Origin: Tremella fuciformis
Lineage: Eukaryota > Basidiomycota > Tremellomycetes > Tremellales > Tremellaceae
Direction: 5' to 3'
Assembly (NCBI GenBank): GCA_032768795.1
Contig: CP136498.1
Span: forward strand, 798,029-862,028
DNA length: 64,000 nt
Part shown: positions 24,011-35,195 of the stretch, in pieces
How the letters are laid out: every line of letters starts with the position of its first letter
Position numbering within the stretch: position 1 is the first letter of the stretch
Translations under genes and position numbers: made by a program
Notes under the pieces: model-generated
Databases searched by the model: none
Told to the model about the DNA's origin: nothing
The model's input: the letters and a program-made list of their open reading frames with translations, nothing else

Positions 24011-26051
24011 ATGGATCCCAGGACGCAGCTCGAGCTGTTCATTCAGGAAGCAGTAGCCTCGGTCTCATTCACAGTCCCGACAATGGGCACAATCGACGAG
24101 GCGCCATCGCCACCCCCACCCCCGCCCCCTCCCACTACCACCCCCGCGCCCCCGGCGCCAGAGTCCACATTGTCACTGGCCCAGCCCCCGAGCGACGAGT
24201 CCAAACGACAAGTCTGCTCGGGTCGCGAAACCAACGATGTGAGTCGAGAGCAACGTTCTCCCCTTGTTTCCTCTTGGTGTCGAGCAACAAGATGAAAGGG
24301 TTTGGGTTTGGGTTTGGGTTTGGGTGGCTGATGTCAAGGTGCAGCTCGAGCGTACAGATGACCCGTCGATGCCAGAAGAGCTCGAGCACGCTTCTCCTGC
24401 CCAAGCAAAGTCACCCATCGCTCCTCCTCTGATCAACACCCAGGTCCCCCCCGAGGCAGTTGAATTGCAGTCACCTCCGGCCCCGGATGCGGAAGAACAA
24501 CCTGTACCTGAGACGACCATCGACCTTGCTCTCCTTGCGCGTGATTCCGCTGGCTCGGAGGAGCCGATGGCAAGCGTACAAGCGACACAGCAAGAGGAGA
24601 ATCCGCCATATGGTCCAAGCGGGGAGGATGCGGCGGGGCATGACTCGGGCAACAAGGCCGCAGGGGCCGAGACAGACGGCGAGTCGTCGTTGGCGCGAGC
24701 GAGCGAGCTGATGGAGACAGTCAAGTTGAAAGCCATCTTGTATCGAGCATTCATAAGCCCTCGTCAGATTGTCGCCAGGGGAGTGACTGTTGATCGCGAC
24801 AATTGCTTTACATTTTTCGACTGTGCCCGCCGTCTCAACAGCACACCCTCACTGCGCCGTGGTCGAGCCTCTGGATCTGGATCTGGATCTGGATCTGGAA
24901 CCCAATCGAAGCTCAAGTATCGACCTATTGAAGAATCGATATGGACCCTGTCATGCTGGCAGAAGCTTGACGAGACGTCGTCGAAGCCTCCCTCAACGTT
25001 TGAGCAGTGGTTGCCTCAACAAGTGGTCATCCCCGGCCTGTCCGTCGGCAAAACCCCCTTTGCGCTCAACGAGAACGATCGCAATTATTTCGATGCCGTC
25101 GGTATGCACACTTCGACCGGTATGATCATCTACGCTTCGGCGGCCAGTCCCGGGCTTGGCGTGGCCTTTCGCGGGGACCTGTTGGCAACGTTGACCGACG
25201 TGGAGAGACCCAAGGTCGTGAGGGCGCTCTTGGACAGCTTTGCCCTTGCGGTCAAAGGAGAGCAGGCGCAAGAACAAGAGCAGGAAGAGCCGAGGAAGAG
25301 CAAGAAGGCCAAGATCGTACCCAACAAGCCGCATTCTCAACCGCTCGACCACGACCACGACCTCGATCACGACGACAACGTCGTCGAGCCCGCTCTGTTT
25401 GATGCTAGCCAGTCGCACGGCTTGTCGAGACGCGCCAGCAACTTTACCTTGCTCGGGTGAGTCGACGGCAGCTCGGCGCGAGTAAGATGCTGACAGTGTT
25501 CACAGTAGGGCCATGGCCTTCGACCCCAAAGCAGACGAGTGCAGGATCTTCTACCTCCGCGCTGTACGCGCGCCCTCCGGCACCACCACCACCACCACCA
25601 CCACCACGGCCAAATCCACTGAATGGTGAGTCTCCCGCTGTGCGCGGGCGTGTTACGGTCGCCTAAACCAGGTGACAGGGTGTCCGAGGGCAATATCAAC
25701 CCCAATGTGAGCCAGGCCTTTCAGCTGTGGGCCTTTCATCGGACCGGCACTAAAATGGTGCACGCCAATCTGGCCTGTGGCATCGCCACCATGTATCTCC
25801 GCCCACGTCCCGACGTCGACGTCAAGCCCAAGATTGACAATGACGACTCGAACGAATACGAGAAGATTGAGCTTGAGATTCACCGGCTGGTGCACGGAGA
25901 CAGGGGGGAGGATCTCTCACAGTGCCCGATACTCTCCGTCTCTTCTGCTTCTGCTCTGGGCAGAGAGAAGCAACCGGCACCCCGACCGCTGATCAGCCAG
26001 TCGCTCGAGGACGATTCGTCGTCTCCGTCGTCGTCGGATGAAGATGAGTAG
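24011..26051 (+). CDS. Hypothetical 610-aa protein, four exons
   Basis: Model: exons 24011-24238, 24345-25456, 25506-25625, 25679-26051. The introns are 106, 49 and 53 bp with GTGAGT donors; the first contains four TTTGGG units and could alternatively end six bases earlier. All junctions keep the frame (611 codons). The N-terminus is Pro-rich, and the middle (residues about 220-430) is a folded-looking region with GVTVDRDNCFTFFD and LSVGKTPFALNENDRNYF. A GSGSGS repeat, an Asp/His repeat (DHDHDLDHDD), a nine-Thr run and an acidic Ser tail (SSSPSSSDEDE) follow. No family recognised; likely a lineage-specific subtelomeric gene. Confidence 0.65.
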
Positions 26052-27058
26052 GAAGCAAGTGTTCATGTTTGATCGAGGCGGGGCGGGCCGCAAGGGTGAT
26101 ATAGGCTGTTGTCGATACGATCAGAGGGCGACGACAAGTAGCATGCACGCACATGACGGTTCAGTTCGACTACGCTACTCGTACAGGTTATCACACATTG
26201 GAGATCGTTGTCTTGTACAATCAGACAGTGGTATACGTACAGTCCAAGTTGATACCCGTGACCACCCACCATTCATCGCATCGCCATCACAGGCAGGCAG
26301 GCAGGCAGGCAGCCTCTACTCGAGTCTGCAAGGCTTGCGCACCGCCCTCGAGCCGACTCGGGCAGTCTGGCAACATGCTCTTCCTCGTACGCTCTCATCC
26401 TCCCCTTGCTCCTCAACAACTAGCTGACGACCAGACGTCTCTCGGTCTTCGCCGACTGATCGTCATTTCAGCAACGTCGGTCGCTACCACCCGTTCCAAT
26501 CTCCATTCTGCCTGACAAACAGCACTCTGATCTCGCGCTTCTCACAATCATGATCCACAACTTGCCGCCGACGAGCTGTAGCCTTTACTGTCCTTGGAGC
26601 CTCGTACAAACTGGGAGCCCTCAGCTACGTCGCCACGAGCTCTGTCCGAGTGTCTCTTGTCTAACATGCAAGCAGCCGCCCCAATTTCCATCGTACGCTC
26701 TCGACATGTCCTCGGCGCTCTCGTCTTTCAAGCAATCACCTTTGCCCATCCCATGAGCGTGGCCGATGCGCACGGTCATGGTGAGGGTACAGAGACATGG
26801 CGACAAGGCAATAGAGACTTTACTGCCCATGAACAGCCTGCTGCACGCCGGCAGGTCAGCCCGGCTGGTCGTGGACGCTCTTTCGCATGCCTAGATAGCT
26901 GACCTGTCTGTTCTACTTGGAGGCAGCGGCTTGCTCTGAGCCAGGCGGATACTTGCTCGGGTGGCCTCCAGGACGGCCAGGCGGGGGTGTGTGTAAAGAA
27001 GGCTCTTCGTCACTCACCTTACTCATTCGTACAGTCTACAGCATTGCTCTTGCCCCAC
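26052..27058. other. Intergenic, no gene seen
   Basis: Contains a short CAGG tetranucleotide repeat near 26292. The open frames are short, overlapping and without motifs. Confidence 0.4.
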
Positions 27059-27655
27059 ATGTCCACTGATGCTACCGCCTTGCTCTTTGCACAATCTGAG
27101 CAGCAAATGGCAGACAACCTGGCAGCGCTGTCGAATACGAGTACGGTCCAAGATGTTCCTTGGGACAAACTCCACAAGCGGATCGCCCTGGCCACTTCTC
27201 ACATGATACAGGCTATCAAAGCGGTCGAGGAACGTCATGTGGGGCACGAGTTGGCAGAGTTGAGCGGGTCGGCTTGGGGTCATGGCAAGTTCTACCTTGA
27301 CCACCACGCGCTGCAGTTACAGTCCGCAGCAGAACTGACTGTCCTAGCCCGAGCCCGAAAGGTCTCGACGTCAACCACTGTCGATTTGGCCCGGTCTTCT
27401 ACCACCGTTCGCCAAAATGGTCGGGTCCACTCGAAAGAGGTGCCATCAGCCGAAATGGACAAGGCGACGGGCGGCCATGTTGCTCGGCAGGCAGGAGCAA
27501 GTGTGAGGTGCAGGAGAGGAGCAGGTGTCAGTGTCATGGTCGTCAACTCGTCTGCAGCATCTCAGTCGCCGATCGAGCACAGCTCCCACTGCATCTTTCC
27601 GTCTCGTCTTCACCCCATCCTACTGACTGACCGCATGGCCGTGCCGCACAAGTGA
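27059..27655 (+). CDS. Small hypothetical protein
   Basis: Frame from ATG 27059 (MSTDATALLFAQ) to TGA at 27653-27655, about 198 aa. The first 100 residues look helical (LHKRIALATSHMIQAIKAVEERH); the C-terminal part is basic and Ser-rich. The upstream extension to 26987 has only a GTG start, and a CAG just before could be an acceptor, so an upstream exon is possible. No family recognised. Confidence 0.4.
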   Translation: MSTDATALLFAQSEQQMADNLAALSNTSTVQDVPWDKLHKRIALATSHMIQAIKAVEERHVGHELAELSGSAWGHGKFYLDHHALQLQSAAELTVLARARKVSTSTTVDLARSSTTVRQNGRVHSKEVPSAEMDKATGGHVARQAGASVRCRRGAGVSVMVVNSSAASQSPIEHSSHCIFPSRLHPILLTDRMAVPHK

Positions 27656-27928
27656 CTGAGATGACAGACACAGAACTGGCATCCTCCGTCCGACTTTGGG
27701 CCTTGCATTCCGTCCTCTTCATCCCATGTCCGGCACCCTTGTCCCGCAATCGCGACGCAGGATCAACAACGCCTGGTCTTGCGTGAGCCGACACTCGGTC
27801 ACACGTACGCATTCGCATCCTCGCGCGTCGTCTTGATCCAGTCCGAGTCGCATTACTCGCCAGCGAGGCAGGCCAAGCCGCGACCGAGCTGAGTTAGGTA
27901 CTACACGTATTCCGCTGTTGTGGCTGCT

Positions 27929-28193
27929 TGTCACAAATGACACCTAGGCCACTGCCAGATTCCATGTGGCTCGCTACTCTTGCTTATCCTCACCAAGTCT
28001 TGCCGAGCCTCGTCCAATCTCCACCTCAGAGTATCCTCGCCATCGACAATGTACCTCGGCATTACAAAAGACTTTGAATCGCCACTGACAGACCCTCGTC
28101 TTGCCACGCTTGCCACGCTTGCCAGTCACCGAACCGTTCGACTTGTTTATTGACTGCCAGAGTAGAGGTGCTTGACAAGGAGACCTCGATGAC
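27929..28193 (+). repeat. Truncated LTR D fragment
   Basis: Starts TGTCACAAATGACACC, the same first 16 bases as LTR D at 41210, then diverges into CTCGTC/CTTGCC-rich sequence. The usual GTGACA end is missing where the Copia LTR begins. Confidence 0.55.
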
Positions 28194-28413
28194 TGTTTGA
28201 TGGGTCCGAGGCGACATGTCGATGGATTGCTTGAATTGTTACACAACGATGAGAGCTATGCATTCGTCCATCTATGCAGCCCTACATATATGAGCCATCG
28301 CTCTGGCGGCCTGTGCGTGGCCGCTCGCTCATGGTCTTATTGTTCTGCTCCGCATCCTGCCGGAAGAGGCCATTCTGACCCTATGAGGCGTCCTCGGGGC
28401 CTATTGTTCAACA
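28194..28413 (-). repeat. Probable Copia 3' LTR (220 bp)
   Basis: On the minus strand starts TGTTGAACAATAGG immediately after a purine tract (TCGAGGGGGAG, the polypurine tract) and ends CCCATCAAACA. It holds a TATA-like CATATATG. Length and position after RNase H fit a Copia LTR; the outer border is inferred from the TG..CA ends only. Confidence 0.6.
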
Positions 28414-29301
28414 CTCCCCCTCGAAGTCTGCAGGCTGCAGGGTCCGCGACAGGTCTGGCGGTTGTTCCAAGGACCTACCGGGCATCCCCAAGCCTGTTGA
28501 TCTTCGCTCCAGGACGATATAGGCCCAAGATCGCACGTCGCGAGCGTCGCACGGTCCATAGGCCTGCCTCCTTCAGGCTGCTCGGAAGCGATCCTGTCGT
28601 TCTCCGTCATTTCTCCACCAATCTCGATGATCTTGGTGTCTCCCAGTAGCTCTGATCCCCCCTGACGCTCTCCAGCTCCCCCAGCATGCATGCAGTCTCT
28701 GATACCCCGTGCGCATGCAGTAAAGCGTTGCCAATGAAGCTGAGTCGCGAGCTGACTATCGCCATTTCGGCGTTTTGACCCAACCACGTGGTGTGGCAGA
28801 CGAACCGGAGCGCGACTGACTTTGTCATTCAACGTCTTCTCGTTACCGCCGACGCCTTCTAGATCGCTGGTTGCCGCCGCTAGGTGGACGACAGCGCGCT
28901 CCGCGCCGGCAGGCGGACGCCCCAGACCCAGGGCTTCAAAATGACGGGCGTGCGCGGCGGCCGGGAGCGACTTGGTGAGGATGTCCGCCTTCTGGTCTGC
29001 AGAGTTGACGTACCGCAGACTGACTTTGCCTGTGTTGACAAGTTCCCGGATCAAATGATGCTTTATGTCGATATGTTTGGTCCGAGAGTGGGTGGTAGGC
29101 TGCCCTGCTAGTCTGATAGACCCTTGGTTGTTGCAGGAGAGCAATGTAGGCGACTTCTGCTCGAGTCCTAGCTCACAGAGCAGATTCCTGAGCCAAACTG
29201 CTTCCTTGGCGGCCGGCTACAGCGACGTATTCGGCCTCGACAGTGGATGTCGACACGGTAGCCTGCCAGCGGGACGACCAGGTGATCGGCGAGCCCCTAA
29301 A
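28414..29301 (-). pseudogene. Copia RNase H remnant
   Basis: Two frames together encode the C-terminal Copia RNase H: GSPITWSSRWQATVS and STVEAEYVA, then TKHIDIKHHLIREL and DILTKSLP. These are canonical Ty1/Copia motifs. The N-terminal part of the domain is cut at the LTR C junction (29302). Confidence 0.8.
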
Positions 29302-29590
29302 TGTCAGGAAACCGACACGGCATCCTGACCACGAGGCAACTTCCGACGGAAACATCCAAGGATACCACGAACCGAAGAACATGAGTACGATAGAACCGTC
29401 ACTATTAGTCACGAATAGCTACGACTTGTTCGTGAAGACACTGGAACAACCTAGAGAACGATAGAAGGATACATCTCAGTATTCCATCGGCCGAGTTGAG
29501 ATAGGAACGCACACAAGGAGGAGAGTCAGGTCCACAATAACGGAGGATAGAGTTATCTCACAGTCAGGGCCTCGGGACGGAGACCAAGGA
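29302..29590 (-). repeat. LTR C 3' fragment
   Basis: Reverse complement of the last ~290 bp of LTR C, starting at its exact terminus (TGTCAGGAAACC on the plus strand). It replaces the Copia integrase/RT region. Confidence 0.85.
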
Positions 29591-29616
29591 AATGCAGCGG
29601 TGACGGACGGATCGTC

Positions 29617-30376
29617 CTAATAGGCGCGCCAGGGCTCGGTAAGTAGGTCTTTCCTACCCAGCTCTTTGAGCCACTCAACGCCTATATGACCTAGACGCTG
29701 ATGTTCAGCCTCAAGCGGTGATCTAGCGTCGACAGCGGTGGCAAGCAAGATCGTGGGATGCGTCCTGCCAAGCCGCACGGTCCAAAGCGAGCCTTTCTTT
29801 CGCAGAGCTAGCCTTTCCTGCCGTCGCTCGAGCGTCCCGCCGTCACCCTTCAAATTGGCCCGCCAGCCCCATCGCAGCAGCCTTGATAAGGAGCAGAGGC
29901 TGACTCGAGCAGTCGGGACATGATAGACGTCTCAGAGTGTAAGACGTTGCCCGGACGACAAGACAAGGTCTACCTCGCCTACCTTGACGGCCTGCATTGT
30001 GCCGGTGTCGCTAGCTAGCCCAAAAACCCGAGGCGTCTCGAGACGGCGGATACGCTTTAGGATCGACCTGTGCGGTGTCAAGTGGTTGGTAGCTCCGCTG
30101 TCGAGCACCCAGACGGGCTCAACGGCCTCTGACTCGACCTGCAGAGTGTCTGCGGTGAACAGAGCGTCATTACTAGACTCCGCAGACCCGTCCTCAAACC
30201 ACGGGTTGTCGAGCTGGTCGGGAAAGACGATGCGATCGTCGCTGTCATCGTCTAGCTCGGCCCATTCGTTGGTAGCAACGGTCAAACCGGCCCAAGGATC
30301 CATGTCGACCTCCAGGGCTGCAGCGAGCAGTCCCGAGTCGGCTTTAGGAGGAATCGTGATCCTCTTATCGGCTGTG
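29617..30376 (-). pseudogene. Copia protease and GAG-pre-integrase remnant
   Basis: Minus-strand frames with the protease motif VLDSGATNHLTPHRS, then GLASDTGTMQA, then the GAG-pre-integrase motif EAEHQRLGHIGVEWL. Frames change between them, so it is not functional. The upstream gag is cut by LTR C at 30377. Confidence 0.8.
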
Positions 30377-30873
30377 TGTCAGACCTGTACCCGGTGACCT
30401 GTTTTAGATCCAACTAAAGCTCACCTAAATCAACCTATCGATTCAAGCTGCTAACTATCAACGACTGTTCGTAACAGATAGTAACGAACAAGAGTAGAGT
30501 GGAACCAAGCTGGGTGAGGAGCGATCAAGACTCACTTCACTTATCTATCTCTCGTCACTGGTACGGTCGATTCTCTAAGTAGACGTTCTATCTAGAGGAC
30601 TAGTTAACTAGATCGCTGAGGAACTTCCTCTGCGATCTTCTTTCTTAAGTATCTGCTGACTCTCGCCCGCTCTCTCTCTGATCCTTCTAGCATCGTCCTT
30701 CGTGGATCATTCCATCGTGCTCCTAGTCGCTTCTACTCGTCCCCAATACTCTCTAGTATTCTCTCGTCGTCTCTCTTCTCTTCCATCGTCTTCTCTCCGC
30801 GCTGGCTTGCATCTAATCTCCTTGCGTGCCCGTCGTCGTCCTTATCGTCCTCGGTCTCCGTCCCGTGGCCCTG
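30377..30873 (+). repeat. LTR C, 3'-truncated
   Basis: First ~497 bp of LTR C from TGTCAGACCTG. It stops after CGTGGCCCTGA, where the Helitron fragment begins. Confidence 0.85.
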
Positions 30874-31514
30874 AACGCCGCTTATAACGCCGACACCCTC
30901 GACGACCTTGTAGAATGCCGCCTGTTGCCCTCCTCATCACTCATAGCAAGTGCTGAGCGGGCAACAGGTAAGTCTGAATGCATCACTCATAGCAAGTGCT
31001 GAGCGGGCAACAGGTGACGGGAATCCCATTGCCTCAGAGCTAAGATTCCGTCGGGTTGGAGAGGACAAGGCCAACACGGTCAAGGGTGAGGCCCTGGCAG
31101 GAGTTGAAAGTGGTGGCGTATGCAGGTGCAAGGGGAAACTGGCGCCGCTGGAGGGTGAATCCTTTTTCTGGTACTGGATGTTTGAAGGTGATGCGAGGGA
31201 TGAGGATGATGTTATCTTGAACAACCCCAACCCATTGATGCCTCGGATGAGCTGGCAGGTGATGGTGCGACGCCCAAGAGCAATGACCTTGAGTCTCACG
31301 TTCTTTACTAAACCTCTGTCGATGGAAAAATTGCGTAGCAGGCGTACAATGGTGTTGACCTTCAGCAAGAGAGCATGAGGGGGCACACTGGGCGCTGTAA
31401 AGCTGTGGAGGAAGTCTTGTAGAGTGTCCGCGCGCAGGGATCGGTCGTCATTGGGGTCAAGGTTCAAGGCATTGACTTCCTTCACAGAGTCTGTTGAGTA
31501 GGCCACACGCGCCT
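30874..31514 (-). pseudogene. Helitron-type helicase fragment
   Basis: Minus strand. One frame has VPPHALLLKVNTIVRLLRNF and a second, shifted frame has FTLQRRQFPLAPAYATTFN followed by SCQGLTLDRVG. Together these are the C-terminal motifs of Pif1-like helicases of Helitrons (LPPH-LKVG-LLRN and RRQFP-A-A-T-NK-QG-TL). At least one frameshift. It lies between two LTR C copies. Confidence 0.8.
30935..31015 (+). repeat. 35-bp direct duplication
   Basis: The 35-bp block starting CATCACTCATAGC is present at 30935-30969 and 30981-31015, identical, with an 11-bp spacer. Likely a replication or repair duplication at the Helitron border. Confidence 0.85.
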
Positions 31515-32286
31515 TGTCAGACCTGTACCCGGTGACCTGTTTTAGATCCAACTAAAGCTCACCTAAATCAATCTATCGGTTCAGGCTGCTAACTATCAAC
31601 GACTATTCGTAACAGATAGTAACGAACAAGAGTAGAGTGGGACCAAGCTGGGTGAGGCGCGATCAAGACTCACTTCACTTATCTATCTCTCGTCACTGGT
31701 GCGGTCGATTCTCTAAGTAGATGTTCTATCTAGAGGACTAGTTAACTAGATCGCTGAGGAGCTTCCTCTGCAATCTTCCTTCTTAAGTATCCATCTGCTC
31801 TCGTCTGTTCTCTCTCTGATTCTTCTAGCCTCGTCCCTTGTGGATCGTTCCATCGTTCTCCTAATCGTTTCTACTCGTTCCCAATACTCTCTAGTATTCT
31901 CTCGTCGTCTCTCTTCTCTTCTATCGTCTTCTCTCCGCGCTGGCTTGCATCTAATCTCTTTGCGTGCCCATCGTCGTCCTTATCGTCCTCGGTCTCCGTC
32001 CCGTGGCCCTGACTGTGAGATAACTCTATCCTCCGTTATCGTGGACCTGACTCTTGTCCTTGCGTGCGTTCCTATCTCAACTCGGCCGATGGAAGACTGA
32101 GACGTATCCTTCTATCTTTCTCCAGGTTGTTCCAGCGCTTTCAAGAGCAAGTCGTAGTTATTCGTGACTAATAGTGACGGTTCTACCGTACTCACGTTCT
32201 TCGGTTCGTAGGATCCTTTGGATGTTTCCGTCGGAAATTGCCTCGTGGTAGTCTCGTGGTCAGGATGCCGTGTCGGTTTCCTGACA
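31515..32286 (+). repeat. LTR C, complete (772 bp)
   Basis: Same length and ends as the copy at 10584-11355. The flanks (CGCCT and GAGTG) are not duplicated, so this is not a simple solo-LTR insertion; exchange with another LTR C copy is likely. Confidence 0.88.
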
Positions 32287-32441
32287 GAGTGCGACTCAGT
32301 CACATAGATCCGTGTCCCATTGCAAAGGCCAGCTGAAGGGTCAAGATCCCGTGATAGAAGTATCGTTGTTCCAACCATGACGCGGGTCTTATTATGCAAA
32401 GGGACTCCACCAAAACTGATTGAATTGAGATATTTGATAGG
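32287..32441 (-). pseudogene. Second Helitron helicase fragment
   Basis: Minus strand, about 50 codons: PIKYLNSISFGGVPLHN then LLSRDLDPSAGLCNGTRIYV, the conserved LLRNLDP-GLCNGTR motif of Helitron helicases. It covers the same domain as the fragment at 30874-31514, so it comes from a different Helitron copy. Interrupted by the solo LTR A; scraps continue beyond 32960. Confidence 0.8.
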
Positions 32442-32955
32442 TGTCACGACGGACGTAGGGAGAGCACATGGAAGCCACGTGGAGAGACGGAGCTTGGACT
32501 CGTTGATTCAACGCATCACTCGCCGAGCTCACCGAGGGACGACGGATACTTAGGAAGACTGGGCGCGCGATACGTTCCGTAGTCTTCTCCCAATTGTTGT
32601 TCTCTGCAGACACGTAGACTGCCTGCTCCGTCCCGTCGCTTGGCTTGCCAGTGACACCGAGTCCCCCGCCGAGTTCCCCGTCTACCTCCCTCAACTCGCT
32701 CGCGCTCGTCGAGTTCACCTTCCTGCTCGCCGAGTTCAGCGAGTCCCTCGCCGCACCCCTTGCTCAACCCATTCACCTCCTTGAGCTCAGCGAGTCCCTC
32801 GCCGAGCTCCTCGTTCACCTCCCCGAGCTCAGCGGGTCCCTCGCCGAGCTCCTCGCCCAACTCGCTCATACCTATCGACATCAACGACCCCCACGCCGAC
32901 CGTTCGGAGTACGTGCCCGCCGGGCCCCTGGACAGAGAAGGCGGTCGTCGTGACA
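32442..32955 (+). repeat. Solo LTR family A (514 bp)
   Basis: TGTCACGACGGACG...GTCGTCGTGACA with a perfect target duplication ATAGG at 32437-32441 and 32956-32960. Same family as the G2 3' LTR, with about 42 extra bases in the CTCGCCGAG tract. It landed in the Helitron helicase relic. Confidence 0.93.
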
Positions 32956-32960
32956 ATAGG

Positions 32961-33840
32961 CCACAGTTGTTGATTGATTGCTCAGTCGTCCCTGTAATGG
33001 GATTTTTGGGGGATTTTGGCTGACAAAACGTACGGTTCAAAGTAGGTGTTTTTGGCAGTTTTGCTCTCGGGGTTCTCTTGGAAGTTGAGGTGCTGGGGGC
33101 TCTGGGCGGGAAACGTTTTTGGCCGGGGACATAGCCCCGATCAACCTGAGCTCAGGACTGGTCTCGGGACTTGTGTTGGCTCGACGGTCGGCCGGGAAAA
33201 CAACTCGGAAGTTCCGGGACCCAACAATTTTTGGGCAGTCTATGTGCTGGGGGCTCTGCTTGGTTGGCTCTAGGAGTGGCTGAGACTTAGGATTTGGGTC
33301 GAATAGGGTGAGTGTAGTCTCATTGGGAAAGCAGTGTAAGTGAGCCGTTTGGGCGGGCTAATCGGATTAGTGAAGCCGGGTCAGATGCCACGTGGTTGCC
33401 ACATGGTTTATCTCATCGTGTTCTTTTACTATAGCAGACGAGTGTCTTCACCTGTGAAATTCACGGGCCGAGTGGGCCGTAAGTTTTGAATGAACGTGAA
33501 GCAGGTGAAGCCCCAAGCACATGCATGAAGAAAGCTTGAACGAGCTGGTCTCGTCGGGACTTGTGTCGGCTCGACGTTGTGTAATTCACTGCCACATGGT
33601 TTGTCTCGGTCATTTCTCGGAGTCGTGTTCTTTTATTATAGTAGATTGATTGTTCCATGGAGTGCATATATACCAAGAAGTGCATAGAGCGACATCTGCA
33701 CTGCTCAGAGAGCAGGGAAAGCGATGCTGCAACTCTGCGCTCTCCTACTTCATCCAGTCACTTGCTCCAATCCTTCCAAGTGACACCACAATCTACCGTC
33801 AACCAGATCACAAGCCCTCTCTCACATCGGTAAATCATTG
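32961..33840. other. Repeated spacer before DIRS element
   Basis: Two blocks recur about 200-380 bp apart: GGGACTTGTGT(T/C)GGCTCGACG at about 33168 and 33550, and GCCACATGGTTT..TCGTGTTCTTTTA at about 33400 and 33592. These may be the terminal repeats of the DIRS-like element. No gene supported. Confidence 0.4.
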
Positions 33841-33859
33841 CCTTCTAATTGTTGTAACA

Positions 33860-34533
33860 GTCACCAAACTTGCCTTACTCCGGGAGGAGATGTCCCGCAG
33901 GCTTGCTGCCGGCGAGATTGCCCCGATTCCTGACACCTACTTCATCACCTCGTGCCCACTTGCCGCTGTGCCCAAGAAACGCATGAAGCAAAGTTCCGGG
34001 CCATCCACAATCTGTGCCGGGTCAACAACTTCCTTCCTGAGGCGTCCAGTACCCTCTCCTAGTCAGTCCTCTTTGGAGAACTTGTTCACCTGGCTGCACC
34101 TACACCCGGGGGCGCTCCTGTGGAAGGTAGACCTCTCCAACGCCTTCCGGCATATCCGCCTGCCCCTCTCCTATTGGCGTCTTTCTGGCTTTTCCCTTGA
34201 CAAAGCACTCTATTCTGATCTCTCTGATATTGCCCCCTTCACCTTCAACCTCCTTGCCGAGGCCTTGCATTGGATCCGCAAAAAGTGTGGTGTCCGCATG
34301 ATGCTTCACTACCTCGACAATTTCTTTGACCTCGCCCTGTGCCGAGGGGACGCTCAACGTGCCATGCGGATCTTTTCCTGCATCTTGCCTCCTGCCTTGG
34401 CGTGTCGATTGACCGACAAGAGTGTGAGGGCCCCGCCACTTGCCTGGTCATCCTGGGCATCCTGGTGGATACAGTGGCTATGTCCGTGTAGCTGGACAAG
34501 GCGCGGCTGTTGGGCATGCGCACAGACATCTCC
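33860..34533 (+). pseudogene. DIRS reverse transcriptase, 5' part
   Basis: Contains LLWKVDLSNAFRHIRLPL (RT motif A) and HYLDNFF where HYLDDF is expected; the second catalytic Asp is Asn. A frameshift lies near 33985, where the other frame reads KFRAIHNLCRVNNF, another is near 34400, and a TAG occurs in frame near 34488. The domain is cut by the G3 insertion at 34534 and continues at 40656. Confidence 0.8.
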
Positions 34534-35056
34534 TGTCATGACTTGCAATAAAAGCTATATTCTCACAGAGAACTAGCATACTCTCACTGAGAACTAGTAT
34601 ATCTCACAGAGAACTAGCATACTCTCACTGAGAACTAGTATATCTCATAGAGAACTAGCATATCCTCATAGAGAACTAGACCGGTCTCATAGAGAATATC
34701 CTATATTCTCATTGTTAGAGCATGAGAATAGAAGAGAATATAGGAGAATAGGAGATCACAAGGCATCAGAGCAGAGCCTGCAAATATGAGAGATATGATG
34801 AGAATAGATAGAGATTTCGGGCAAATCTATATCAGTGATATAGGTAATTTTCTCTAGGTAGACTATATAAACCCTGTAGTTCGTTTGACATTGCTTTTCT
34901 TCTTCAGCGATGTATCTTGTACTTCCTTGTACAAAGTCACACAGTTGGTTCAAACCCAACAACCTCAGTACCCTCAGTCACTCTCGTTCAGACAAGTCAG
35001 AGACTACCCCCTCAACCCTCAAGGTCACTCCTCGTACATCCGACCCCAGCGTGACA
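34534..35056 (+). repeat. G3 5' LTR
   Basis: TGTCATGACTTGC...CCCAGCGTGACA. The first 160 bp contain tandem units with CTCA(C/T)AGAGAACTAGCATA. TATA-like ACTATATAAACC at about 34860 is the probable promoter. After the LTR comes GTATACATCG; no clear tRNA primer site, so self-priming as in Tf1-type elements is possible. Confidence 0.93.
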
Positions 35057-35195
35057 GTATACATCGCCACCTTGTAGTCCTTGCTTGTCATCTTGTTCCT
35101 CTTGTCAACCCTTGATATCCCTTCCCTTGGAATCCGACAACTACCCTTGTTCAACACTTGCTCAACAACACACACACCCTTTTGCCACCCACAAC

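Larger units (their letters stand above)
28194..30376 (-). mobile_element. Degraded Ty1/Copia element (copy 1)
   Basis: Minus strand: protease, GAG-pre-integrase region and RNase H end are present. The whole integrase core and reverse transcriptase are missing, replaced by a fragment of LTR C. It is bounded on the right by LTR C at 30377 and on the left by its own probable 3' LTR. Related to the Copia copy at 51060-52250 (shared GLASDTGTMQA). Confidence 0.75.

Noticed and set aside
24300..24326. TTTGGG repeats as an internal telomere tract
   Set aside because: The telomere here is TTAGGGGG; these four units lie in an intron of the 610-aa gene.
31515..32286. LTR C here as a simple solo-LTR insertion
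   Set aside because: Flanking pentamers CGCCT and GAGTG differ, unlike the other complete solo LTRs.
34756..34962. Small minus-strand frame repeated at 40355-40561
   Set aside because: It is simply the G3 LTR read backwards, present twice because there are two LTRs.
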